A stretch of 6,903 bases of DNA from Verrucomicrobiota bacterium (GCA_026397695.1 JAPLUJ010000199.1:1-6903), one strand, 5' to 3'. Counted from the stretch's first letter, positions 1 through 6,682 are shown. Notes: a model not told the origin generated them from the sequence alone. Made by a program: numbers and translations.

Positions 1-536
1 TGGGGAAAGCGTGACAACTCCTTTTGCAGCAGCGTGGTGATCTCGTGACGCTCGGTCATGATATCCAGCAGCACGAGCTTCTTCCCGCCGGCCACCTGAT
101 AGGCTTCCTCGATCCGTTTGAAATCATCCGGCGTGATCGCCATCGGCTTGTCCGCCAGTACGTTCAGGCCGGCCTTGACGCATGCCAGTATATATGTGGA
201 TTTTTTGGCGTTGTTGCCGGAGATCACCACCACGTTGCCGGGTCGTTCGCGCAGCATTTCTGCCAGATAGTCCGGTCCCGCATGCACTATCATCCGCCAC
301 TGTGTCGGTTGTTTGGCGCGCCTGTTGAAACCCTCGATCATCGCCAGGTGGCGGTCCAGATCCGGCCCGGCGGGAGCATACACATGCACCTCGGGATCCA
401 CGCCCTCAACCATCGTTTTCTGGACCAACGCGGCGTGAAAGTGCCCGGGATCCAGAGTGATCCACTTGACGGGTGCGGCTTTGGCTTCCGCCCAAGCGAG
501 TCCGGTGACGGCAATACTGACAATAATGGTTTTCAT
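1..536 (-). CDS. Gfo/Idh/MocA-family oxidoreductase, secreted type (partial, N-terminal 178 residues)
   Basis: The reading frame starts at an ATG at 536 and stays open to the left window edge, so the C-terminus is missing. Residues 1-20 look like a Sec signal peptide (MKTIIVSIAVTGLAWAEAKA), which suggests export. The nucleotide-binding half follows: a first strand and turn WITLDPGHFHAALVQ (about 25-39), then NVVVISGNNAKK (101-112), and AGLNVLADKPMAI (122-134), where ADKP takes the place of the family's EKP motif and Lys130 matches the conserved lysine. DIMTERHEITTLLQKEL (158-174) is a signature I recall from the subfamily with a separate 'putative oxidoreductase C-terminal' domain in Bacteroidetes and Verrucomicrobia. 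The family uses NAD(P) to oxidise or reduce sugars and related polyols; the substrate here cannot be told. The usual glycine-rich GxGxxG is replaced by DPGHFHAAL. The frame is also open upstream, but the signal peptide supports this start. No Shine-Dalgarno sequence is visible. It is divergent from the M24 gene. Confidence 0.88.
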   Translation of the reverse strand, partial: MKTIIVSIAVTGLAWAEAKAAPVKWITLDPGHFHAALVQKTMVEGVDPEVHVYAPAGPDLDRHLAMIEGFNRRAKQPTQWRMIVHAGPDYLAEMLRERPGNVVVISGNNAKKSTYILACVKAGLNVLADKPMAITPDDFKRIEEAYQVAGGKKLVLLDIMTERHEITTLLQKELSRFP

Positions 537-603
537 GCGCAGGGTGAAATCGTCAGAAACATCTGCAAAAAAAACCACCGATGCAACCCACAATACCGCC
601 ACC

Positions 604-641
604 TGACCAATGATTGATGTGATCGCATCAATCATTGGTCA
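604..641. promoter_or_regulatory. 38-bp near-perfect palindrome, candidate operator in divergent intergenic region
   Basis: The left arm TGACCAATGATTGATG (604-619) is the exact reverse complement of the right arm (626-641). The six central bases TGATCG contain a palindromic GATC, so only the pair 620/625 is mismatched across 38 bp. It lies 67 bases upstream of the oxidoreductase start and 83 bases upstream of the M24 start. No T-run follows either arm, which argues against a terminator for either strand. A binding site for a dimeric or tetrameric repressor controlling one or both divergent genes is the simplest reading. A repeat-family hairpin is the alternative. No regulator gene is present in the window. 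An A-run of eight (567-574) lies between it and the oxidoreductase start. Confidence 0.6.
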
Positions 642-724
642 AAGAGTTGTTCAGAAAGGATGAAAGGCGTGCCGTAATGAGTCCGTAAATAGCAGCACAC
701 TAGCACTTCAAGCGCCTAATTGCC

Positions 725-1936
725 ATGCCCAATTCCTCCACCAGCAACCACCTGCGGCCGCATCCGGAATCGTTCACGGATTCCAGCCCGGAGACGCAAT
801 CGCCGGTTGTGGATTTCCACCAGCGCCGGTCCCGCGCCCTGGCAGCATGCCGCAACATCCATGAAAGCGCGGACGCCGTGGTGCTCTGCGACCCGCACGA
901 TATCCATTACCTAACAGGATCGCGCCACTGCATTTCCTGGCTGGTGGTGCGGCAGGACGCCGCTTTCGCCGTATCCCGCCACATGCTGGTCCGCGAGGCA
1001 CGGGCGGAGGCCGCGGACTGCGAGGTCCTGCTCCCATGCGCGCGCTCGACCGACCGCCCCGACATCGAGCAATTCGTCATCGGTGAATTGGTCAAACGCG
1101 GTCACCGCTCGGTCGTCGTCGATCCCGCCAAACTCACCGCCCAGTCGTACTTCGGGATCCTCCGCCACGCCGCCACCGCCGGCCTGGAAATCCGCGACAC
1201 CCCCAACCTGCTGGCGGGTGTGCGCGCGGTGAAGGATGCCTGCGAGATCGCGCTCACGCGCCGCTGCGTCCGCATCGCCCAACAAGCATTTGCAGGCTTG
1301 ATCGCCGGCGGTGCCCGGTCGTTGATCGGGCGCACCGAAACGGATATTTCCAACGAACTGGAGTCGCGCATGTGGGCGCTCGGCGCTGATTGCCAGGGGT
1401 TTCCGGAAACCGGCGTGATCATCGCCAGTGGACCTAACAGCGCCAGCCCGCACCATACTCCGGGCCCGCGTCGCATCGTGGCCGGAGAAGCACTGTTGAT
1501 CGATTGGGGTGCTGAAGTCGCGGGGTACCGCAGCGACCTCACCCGCACGATCTTTCCCGTCAGCGTGCCGGAATTCGCCGTGCACGCCTATCCGGTAGTC
1601 GCGCAAGCACTGCACCGCGCCAGCCAACAACTCCGCCCCGGCGCGGCCATGGGTGAAATCGACCGCGCCGCGCGCGCAACCATCACCGACGCGGGTTATA
1701 CCGAGTTCCACTACGGCGTGGGACACGGCTTTGGCCTGGCCATCCATGAGGCGCCATGGTTGCGCGCCCACTCGACCGAGTTATGTGAAGTGGACATGCT
1801 GACCACCATCGAGCCCGGGATCTATCTGCCAGAAATCGGCGGCATCCGCATCGAGAACGACTATCTGGTAACTCCGGACGGCAACGAATGCCTGTGTGAT
1901 CTGCCGACCGATCTCGCGTCAATGATCATCGAGTAA
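725..1936 (+). CDS. M24-family metallopeptidase (Xaa-Pro dipeptidase/aminopeptidase type)
   Basis: This 403-residue protein has the two-domain plan of creatinase/prolidase-type M24 enzymes, which cut peptides next to proline using two divalent metal ions. The N-terminal domain (about 29-165) contains the typical DPHDIHYLTG motif (56-65). The catalytic 'pita-bread' domain (about 170-403) has all five expected metal ligands: Asp260 (LLIDWGAE), Asp271 (RSDLTRT), His334 (GVGHGFGLAIHE), Glu363 (TIEPGIY) and Glu377 (GIRIEND). His243/His244 in ASPHHTP and His341 match the conserved active-site histidines. There is no signal peptide, so it is probably cytoplasmic. The first ~28 residues are polar and low in conservation, so the true start could be somewhat downstream; no ribosome-binding site helps decide. 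Length fits the family. It is followed after 45 bases by the arabinofuranosidase pseudogene on the same strand. Whether it cuts dipeptides (PepQ-like) or longer peptides (PepP-like) cannot be told from sequence. Confidence 0.93.
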   Translation: MPNSSTSNHLRPHPESFTDSSPETQSPVVDFHQRRSRALAACRNIHESADAVVLCDPHDIHYLTGSRHCISWLVVRQDAAFAVSRHMLVREARAEAADCEVLLPCARSTDRPDIEQFVIGELVKRGHRSVVVDPAKLTAQSYFGILRHAATAGLEIRDTPNLLAGVRAVKDACEIALTRRCVRIAQQAFAGLIAGGARSLIGRTETDISNELESRMWALGADCQGFPETGVIIASGPNSASPHHTPGPRRIVAGEALLIDWGAEVAGYRSDLTRTIFPVSVPEFAVHAYPVVAQALHRASQQLRPGAAMGEIDRAARATITDAGYTEFHYGVGHGFGLAIHEAPWLRAHSTELCEVDMLTTIEPGIYLPEIGGIRIENDYLVTPDGNECLCDLPTDLASMIIE

Positions 1937-3433
1937 ACCTTTGAAATCCCCTCTCCTCGCAATCCCTAACCACCTATATATATGAAAACACGCCATGCCA
2001 TCCTGCTCGCCACCCTCGCCACTCTCACCCTCAACCTGCCCGTGCTGGGCGCGGATCCGCCGCCCGCTGCCGACGCCCCCCCGAAGATCACCGTCGATGC
2101 CGCACGCGTCGGCGAACCGATGGCCCCGGAAATATACAGTCAGTTCATCGAGCATCTCGGGCGCTGCATTTACGGCGGCATCTGGGCTGAGATGTTAGAA
2201 GACCGCAAATTCTATCACCCTATCACGCCGGAGTTCCACCCGTATCGCTCGCTGGCCAACACCCCGTTTCCCGTGGTGGGGGCCTCGCCGTGGCAAATCG
2301 TCGGCAATGGCAAGGTGACCATGAGCACGGATCATCCGTTTGTGGGACGCCACACGCCGCTGGTTCCAGCGGACACCGGCCTGCGCCAAGGCGACCTCGG
2401 CATCACCCAAGGGAAACGCTACACCGGCTATGTCTGGCTCAAGTCCGCCGGAACTGAAGCCGCGCAAGTGAAACTCGAACTCGCGTGGGGCGATGGCGAA
2501 GCCGCGTGCAAGGCCGTGACTCTGGAGCGCATCGCCGCCGACTATCAACGCTACCCGCTGGAATTCGCGGCCGGTACCACCACTGACAAGGCGTCATTGA
2601 CGTTGCGCGTGGTAAAGGGGTCCGTGCTGATAGGAACGGTTTCGCTGATGCCGGCCGACAACGTGGAAGGCCTGCGAGCCGATACCCTCGCCCTGCTCAA
2701 GGATCTCCAGGCCCCGATCTTCCGCTGGCCGGGCGGCAACTTCGTCAGCGGCTACGATTGGCGCGATGGCATTGGCGACCGCGACCGCCGCCCACCCCGC
2801 ACCAACCCGGCATGGACCGGGGTGGAGCACAATGATTTCGGCATGAACGAATTCATCCGCTTCTGCCAACTCGTGAAAACCGAACCGTGGATCACCGTGA
2901 ACACCGGCTTCGGCGACGCGCATTCCGCCGCTGCCCAACTCGAGTATTGCAACGGGGCCGCCGACACCGTGTGGGGCGCGCGGCGGGTCAAGAATGGGGC
3001 CGCGCAGCCGTTCGCTGTGAAGTATTGGGGCATTGGCAACGAAATGTTCGGTGGCTGGCAGTTAGGCTATATGAAACTCGATCATTATATCCTCAAACAA
3101 AACTGGGTGGCTGACACCATGCGCCAGGTCGATCCCTCGATCATCTGCATCGCCTCCGGCTGCGCCGGTCCATGGAGCCAGGGAATGCTGAAAAAATGCG
3201 CCAATCACATGAATTTCATCGCCGAGCATTTCTACACCCAGGAACGCCCCGATCTGTTAGCCCACGTCCGCCAGATCCCGGACAACATCCGCAGCAAGGC
3301 CGAGTTCCACCGCAACATGCGCAAGGAACTGCCCCAACTCAACGGCAAGGACATCCGCATCGCCATGACCGAATGGAACTATTGGTATGGACCGCACCAG
3401 TTCGGCGAGCTGGGTACCCGCTACTTCGTCAAA

Positions 3434-3444
3434 GACGCGACATC
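3434..3444 (+). other. First lesion of the GH51 gene (frame 2 to frame 1, with apparent deletion)
   Basis: Frame 2 reads K-D-A up to 3439, and the family-like sequence D-I-V-G-S-A-F-Y-A-Q restarts in frame 1 at 3439, so the two overlap by one base. From memory of the family, the KDA motif is normally followed by a helix (pattern like ALGIAAGLHE) before the DI..FYAQTVNVIG segment, and that helix is absent. This looks like a deletion of 3n+1 bases, about a dozen or more codons, rather than a simple one-base slip. The exact length cannot be known without a homologue alignment. Confidence 0.65.
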
Positions 3445-3792
3445 GTGGGCTCGGCCTTCTACGCCCAGACCGTCAATGTGATCGGTGCCATCAAGACCAG
3501 CCGGCGCAACGCCGCCTTCGAAACCACCGGCCTGGTGCTGAAACTCTATCGACAAAAGTTCGGCCAACTGCCGGTGACCACCCAGGCGTCCGGTCCGATC
3601 GACGCCCAGGCCGCCTGGAGCCTCGACCGCAAAACCCTCACCCTCGGCATCGTCAACGCCTCTAACAAAGCAGCCACCATCCCGCTCACCCTCAGCGGCG
3701 CGAAACTCAAGCCCGCCGGCACCCGCTGGCAAATCGCCGATGCGGACCCGCTCGCCTTCAACGACCCTGACCAGCCACCACGCGTGACCATC

Positions 3793-3805
3793 ACCTGTTA
3801 GCAAC
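3793..3805 (+). other. Second lesion of the GH51 gene (frame 1 to frame 2)
   Basis: Frame 1 reads RVTITC and stops at TAG 3799-3801. If one base near T3796 is ignored, the reading becomes RVTIT-VSNLKGELEVAPC and continues to a stop at 3866-3868 with a typical GH51 C-terminal strand (SVTLYAFEVE). This fits a single-base insertion, or an equivalent slip, at ACC-T-GTTAGC. There is no homopolymer longer than two here, so a run-length sequencing error is less likely than usual. Confidence 0.7.
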
Positions 3806-3869
3806 CTGAAGGGTGAACTCGAGGTGGCTCCATGCAGCGTCACCCTGTATGCATTTGAGGTGGAGTAAC

Positions 3870-3986
3870 CGTCCCGCCTGTTTTGTCAGAAATTCGCCAT
3901 GGAGAAGAGCCCGAATCACCGCCCGGCACAGCCGGGACGGCCAATACTGTTCGGTTAGCAGGATGACAGACGTCCCGCCTGTCTTG
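3870..3986. repeat. Direct repeat pair CGTCCCGCCTGTYTTG with internal GC hairpin
   Basis: CGTCCCGCCTGTTTTG at 3870-3885 recurs as CGTCCCGCCTGTCTTG at 3971-3986 (15 of 16 identical), about 100 bases apart, directly after the pseudogene stop. Between them is a perfect 6-bp stem, CCCGGC (3922-3927) and GCCGGG (3931-3936), with a 3-base loop. No T-run follows, so it is not a canonical terminator. CCAATACTGTTCGGTTA (from 3941) resembles CCAATACCGTTCAATTA (from 4004) in the next element, suggesting a second degenerate direct repeat. No gene is seen in this stretch. Confidence 0.6.
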
Positions 3987-3992
3987 GCCGAC

Positions 3993-4162
3993 GGGCTTCC
4001 AGCCCAATACCGTTCAATTAAGCAGGAAGAGAAGAGGGCGGTTTTAACCGCAGATGAACGCAGATAGACGCAGATGAAGAGAGATTTTTGATTTTATCTG
4101 TGTTCATCTGCGTCCATCTGCGGTTCGAATTTCTTAATTGAACAGGATTGGGCTTCCAGCCT
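3993..4162. repeat. Compound nested inverted-repeat element with 10-bp CGCAGAT units
   Basis: The inner pair is 4046-4075 and 4096-4125: 30-base arms matching at 26 positions, each made of three 10-bp units of the type RRACGCAGAT, separated by a 20-base AT-rich loop. The outer pair is 4002-4022 and 4133-4153, matching at 19 of 21 positions and sharing the core GTTCAATTAAG. The left flank carries the small hairpin GGGCTTCCAGCCC (3993-4005), and the right flank starts with GGGCTTCCAGCC again (4150-4161). GCGGTTTTAACCGC (4038-4051) is itself palindromic. The element sits between convergent genes. It resembles dispersed intergenic repeats of unknown function that I recall from environmental bacterial genomes. 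It could form a hairpin in either transcript, but no T-run makes it a standard terminator. Confidence 0.75.
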
Positions 4163-4192
4163 GTCCTCCTTCTATCAGAGGTCGAGAAGGTC

Positions 4193-4930
4193 CTAGTAAC
4201 TACAGTCAGGATCTTTTGCTAGAGCGCGGGCCAGCGGTGACGGCGCGAGATCCTCCGCTGCGGCGTTGCGCTGCGTGGCGATGGTGGCCGTCGGATCGAG
4301 CCGGTTGAGCGGAATCATGGCATAGCCCGCACCGATGTCCACGCCATCGCCGGCCCGCATTTCAAAATGCAGGTGTGCCGGATATAATCCGTTAGCCGTG
4401 CCGACGGTGCCGATGCGTCCGCCGCGCGGGACGAGGGTGCCGGGGGCGACGTCGATGCGGTCGAGATGCGCGACCATCGAATGGAGGATGTGTCCATCGG
4501 GCAAGCGATGGGCGATGACGACGACCTTTCCCCAGCCGGGCGAGGATTCTCCGGCATACAGCACGAGGCCATCGGCAATGGCGAAGAGCGGATCGCCGAG
4601 GTCGGTGTTCATGCCGCCGATGCCGTTGAGATCATCGCCGAGATGACGCCCGCCGCGCTTGTCATTCATTTCCCAAAATGGCTGGGCGTTATACACCAAG
4701 CCACCGTGCTCGGATCCCAGCGGCGGATCAAAGCGCAGGGCGCGGGGGATTTGCGTCACTTGCCACGCGGCGGGAATATCCAACCGGTGATCGACTGCGC
4801 CGGCCACCGGCATCGGCAACGGCCAATCCGCGTCTTGGAAACCACCCCGCGCCAGGTTATGGGTTTGCACCATCCGCCACCCCGCCACTCCGGCAATGGC
4901 CAGCAGCACGCCGAGCAGGATGAACCGCAT
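4193..4930 (-). CDS. M23-family metallopeptidase (LytM-like), membrane-anchored or secreted
   Basis: M23 enzymes are zinc endopeptidases that cut peptide cross-links in peptidoglycan. Numbering from ATG 4930, the 245-residue protein starts with MRFILLGVLLAIAGVAGW, a hydrophobic segment acting as signal peptide or anchor. A divergent linker of about 75 residues follows, then the peptidase domain (about 94-215). Zinc ligands are present as His96 and Asp100 (GRHLGDDLNG, the HxxxD pair) and His188 in the AHLHFEMR motif, with partner His186; His155 (MVAHLD) matches the catalytic histidine. The glycine-rich stretch RGGRIGTVGTANG (169-181) is typical. The domain therefore looks active and periplasmic. 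An upstream GTG at 4972 would add 14 residues; I prefer the ATG because it places the signal segment at the N-terminus. It is divergent from pabB and convergent with the GH51 pseudogene. A NlpD/EnvC-like activator role is less likely because catalytic residues are intact. Confidence 0.88.
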   Translation of the reverse strand: MRFILLGVLLAIAGVAGWRMVQTHNLARGGFQDADWPLPMPVAGAVDHRLDIPAAWQVTQIPRALRFDPPLGSEHGGLVYNAQPFWEMNDKRGGRHLGDDLNGIGGMNTDLGDPLFAIADGLVLYAGESSPGWGKVVVIAHRLPDGHILHSMVAHLDRIDVAPGTLVPRGGRIGTVGTANGLYPAHLHFEMRAGDGVDIGAGYAMIPLNRLDPTATIATQRNAAAEDLAPSPLARALAKDPDCSY

Positions 4931-5260
4931 CCGTATGGACCAGAGATTGCGCACGTCTGGAGTTTGCACCACCCCGGGGCTTCAATCAAGACCGCCGTTT
5001 CCCCCGTCGGCAACGGGCGGCTCACAGCACCCGCACGAGCGCTGGTTCCGGTGCTTATTAGCGACGCTGCGGTTGCTGGCAGCGCCCGCGTCGCTGCCCG
5101 CCGAGAGTCCAGCGACCGTCATTTGTTAGAAATCACCTCCTGTCTGCCGGGCAATCAGGTGCCAATACCCGGCGGGGGAAGAGCTGAGCGACAAGCGGTT
5201 CAGAGTTTGCTATGTTTCACGCTTGCTTCGGCGGGCGGGCGGGCCTTGCTTCGTGACGCG
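4931..5260. other. Divergent intergenic region between the M23 gene and pabB
   Basis: I find no convincing gene here. It holds two GC-rich inverted repeats: AGCGACGC (5060-5067) with GCGTCGCT (5088-5095), and AGCACC (5026-5031) with GGTGCT (5050-5055). On the minus strand, AGGAGGT (5141-5135) lies 12 bases before an ATG (5122) that opens a 46-codon frame ending at 4982, ten bases before the GTG alternative start of the M23 gene. The peptide is rich in Gly, Ala, Ser and Asn, with a CGCC cluster, and matches no family I know. The plus-strand frame that continues into pabB is open throughout but does not look like protein. Confidence 0.4.
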
Positions 5261-6601
5261 ATGGCGGAGGCAACGAGGCACATTCCGACGCGGCCCGCGC
5301 GGCTGGCTGGCATGACACCCGTGCGGGTGGCGGCCGGGTTGCGCCATCTGCCGGGGTTGCTGTTTTTCGATACGGCGGGCAACCTGCCAGCGTCGGCCGG
5401 ACCGGCGGTGTCGGTGATTACAGCTTGTCCCGCGCGGATCCTGCGCGGCTCGATTTTCGTGGCGGCGGACCGCGCGGTGTTGCGCCAGGCTCTAACGGAC
5501 ATGTCGCTGTTAGGGATGGCCGAAGCACCCGGCTTCCCACTCGGCGGTCTGTGCGGCTGGGTGGATTACGAGGGCGGCTTCGTGTTCGGCGCTTTCCCCG
5601 AAATGCTGGTTTTCAACCACGCCGACCAAACGTGGTGGGAAACCGGGCGACTCTCCACATGCCTGCGCGAGCCGGTAAATGCCACGGTGGAAATCCGCCC
5701 GTTCGAGCCGACGACGACCCGCGACCAATTCCTCCACGGGGTGGAGCGGATCAAGGAATGGCTGGCGGCGGGCGATATCTATCAGGTGAATCTGTCCCAG
5801 TCCTTCGTGGCGCAAGTGACCGGTGGGTCGCTCTTCGGTCTCTACGAGGCGTTGCGCGAAGCCTCGCCCGCACCCATGGCGGCGTGGCTTTCGTTAGATG
5901 GAATAGAGGTACTAAGTGCGTCGCCGGAATTGTTTTTGAAGATCACCGGGCGCTCCATCGAGACCCGCCCGATCAAGGGAACGAGACCGCGTTTCGCCGA
6001 TCCAGACGACGACCGGCGATCAGCCTGCGAACTCCAGGCATCCGCCAAGGAGATCGCCGAACTGGTGATGATCACCGACCTGCTGCGCAACGACCTCGGC
6101 CAGGTGTGCGAATTCGGCAGCGTGCAGGTGGCCGCCATGCGCCAACTCGAATCGCTCGCACAAGTCCATCACCTCGTGTCCACCGTCACCGGTACCCTGC
6201 GCCAGGACACCGACGCGATCGACGCGCTCGCCGCCTGCTTCCCCGGCGGCAGCATCACCGGCGCACCGAAAAAACGCGCCATGGAAATCATCCGCGAACT
6301 CGAACAGCGCCCGCGCGGCATCTACTGTGGTGCCATCGGTTGGTTCGGATCTAACGGAGAATGCTCGTTCAATATCGCCATCCGCACGCTGGTCAGGAAT
6401 GGCCAACAACTTGTCTATCAGGTAGGTGCCGGCATCGTCGCCGACTCCGACCCCGCGCTGGAATACGAGGAAACCCTCCACAAGGCCGCCGGCATCCGCC
6501 TCGCCGTTAACGCAGTTGCCAAGCGCCACCCCCACAACAGCCATCAGCGCACAGATCGCGAGTCGCATGTCGAGAATCGCAAATCGTCGATCGTGGATTG
6601 A
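5261..6601 (+). CDS. pabB: Aminodeoxychorismate synthase component I (PabB)
   Basis: PabB converts chorismate to 4-amino-4-deoxychorismate for p-aminobenzoate and folate synthesis in the cytoplasm, using ammonia from the glutaminase PabA (not in this window). From ATG 5261 it is 446 residues, close to the usual 450. The N-terminal domain includes LRHLPGLLFFDTAG (27-40) and GGLCGWVDYEGG (95-106). The chorismate-binding domain runs from about 150 to 418: GDIYQVNLSQ (171-180), SASPELF (219-225), RPIKGTRPR (236-244), ITDLLRNDLG (271-280), PGGSITGAPK (328-337) and VGAGIVADSDP (388-398). Lys239 in PIKGT is diagnostic for PabB; anthranilate synthase TrpE has Ala there. The open frame extends far upstream to 4466, but that part is antisense to the M23 gene and lacks family features, so I start at 5261; Met18 is an alternative. 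The domain should end near residue 420. The last ~25 residues are basic, polar and partly repeat-derived, running into a tandem array. Confidence 0.93.
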   Translation: MAEATRHIPTRPARLAGMTPVRVAAGLRHLPGLLFFDTAGNLPASAGPAVSVITACPARILRGSIFVAADRAVLRQALTDMSLLGMAEAPGFPLGGLCGWVDYEGGFVFGAFPEMLVFNHADQTWWETGRLSTCLREPVNATVEIRPFEPTTTRDQFLHGVERIKEWLAAGDIYQVNLSQSFVAQVTGGSLFGLYEALREASPAPMAAWLSLDGIEVLSASPELFLKITGRSIETRPIKGTRPRFADPDDDRRSACELQASAKEIAELVMITDLLRNDLGQVCEFGSVQVAAMRQLESLAQVHHLVSTVTGTLRQDTDAIDALAACFPGGSITGAPKKRAMEIIRELEQRPRGIYCGAIGWFGSNGECSFNIAIRTLVRNGQQLVYQVGAGIVADSDPALEYEETLHKAAGIRLAVNAVAKRHPHNSHQRTDRESHVENRKSSIVD

Positions 6602-6682
6602 AGACTGCAGATTGAAGATTGCAGATTGAAGATTGCAGATTGAAGATTGCAGATTGAAGATTGCAGATTGCAGATTGAAGAT
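6597..6682. repeat. 14-bp tandem repeat array (ATTGAAGATTGCAG)n
   Basis: Five consecutive 14-bp units start at 6597, 6611, 6625, 6639 and 6653. The first has one mismatch (GAAGACTGCAG); the other four are identical. A half unit ATTGCAG (6667-6673) and a partial unit ATTGAAGAT (6674-6682) follow. Each unit is two 7-bp halves, ATTGAAG and ATTGCAG, so the basic period is 7. The stretch just upstream (about 6545-6596) has looser repeats of the form ATCGC/AATCGC that may be decayed copies. The array overlaps the last codons and stop of pabB (stop TGA at 6599-6601). There are no spacers, so it is not CRISPR. Confidence 0.9.

Larger units (their letters stand above)
1982..3868 (+). pseudogene. Secreted GH51 alpha-L-arabinofuranosidase, disrupted by two frame changes
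   Basis: The family removes terminal arabinofuranose from hemicellulose and pectin side chains. Frame 2 reads from ATG 1982 to a stop at 3479-3481 (499 codons). It has a signal peptide at 1-24 (hydrophobic ILLATLATLTLNL, then VLGA), EHLGRCIYGGIWAEML (57-72), an inserted sugar-binding-like beta domain (about 95-225), RWPGGNF (248-254), the acid/base Glu354 in GIGNEMFGGW and the nucleophile Glu464 in AMTEWNYWYG. After YFVKDA (481-486) the family match leaves frame 2 and resumes in frame 1 at 3439 (DIVGSAFYAQTVNVIGAIK), running to TAG 3799-3801. From about 3797 the match returns to frame 2 (VSNLKGELEVAPCSVTLYAF) and ends at TAA 3866-3868. Restored length would be about 628 residues plus a missing stretch at the first lesion. 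All catalytic residues lie before the first break, but the final barrel region and C-terminal beta-sandwich are lost from the native frame. A sequencing or assembly error is possible, but two independent lesions favour real decay. Confidence 0.9.

Noticed and set aside
24..617. Plus-strand open frame of 197 codons
   Set aside because: It lies antisense to the oxidoreductase, whose minus-strand frame shows a signal peptide and clear family motifs; the plus-strand translation shows none.
911..1771. Minus-strand open frame of 286 codons
   Set aside because: Antisense shadow of the M24 gene, common in GC-rich coding DNA; the sense strand has all metal ligands and this frame has no family features.
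3430..3450. Programmed ribosomal frameshift in the GH51 gene
   Set aside because: No slippery heptamer or downstream pseudoknot is visible, coding sequence appears to be missing at this point, and a second unrelated lesion follows.
3922..3936. Rho-independent terminator after the GH51 gene
   Set aside because: The hairpin CCCGGC-ACA-GCCGGG is perfect but is followed by ACGGCC rather than a T-run.
4466..5260. Upstream extension of the pabB frame, giving a 711-residue protein
   Set aside because: About 500 bases of it are antisense to the M23 gene and the rest is intergenic with no PabB-like sequence; the family N-terminus fits a start at 5261.
5261..6601. Anthranilate synthase component I (TrpE) instead of PabB
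   Set aside because: The PIKGT motif with lysine and GDIYQVNLS are PabB features; TrpE has PIAGT and a different GDIFQ-type segment. No trp gene is nearby.
6597..6682. CRISPR-like array
   Set aside because: The repeats are 14 bp and directly adjacent with no spacers, and no cas gene is present.
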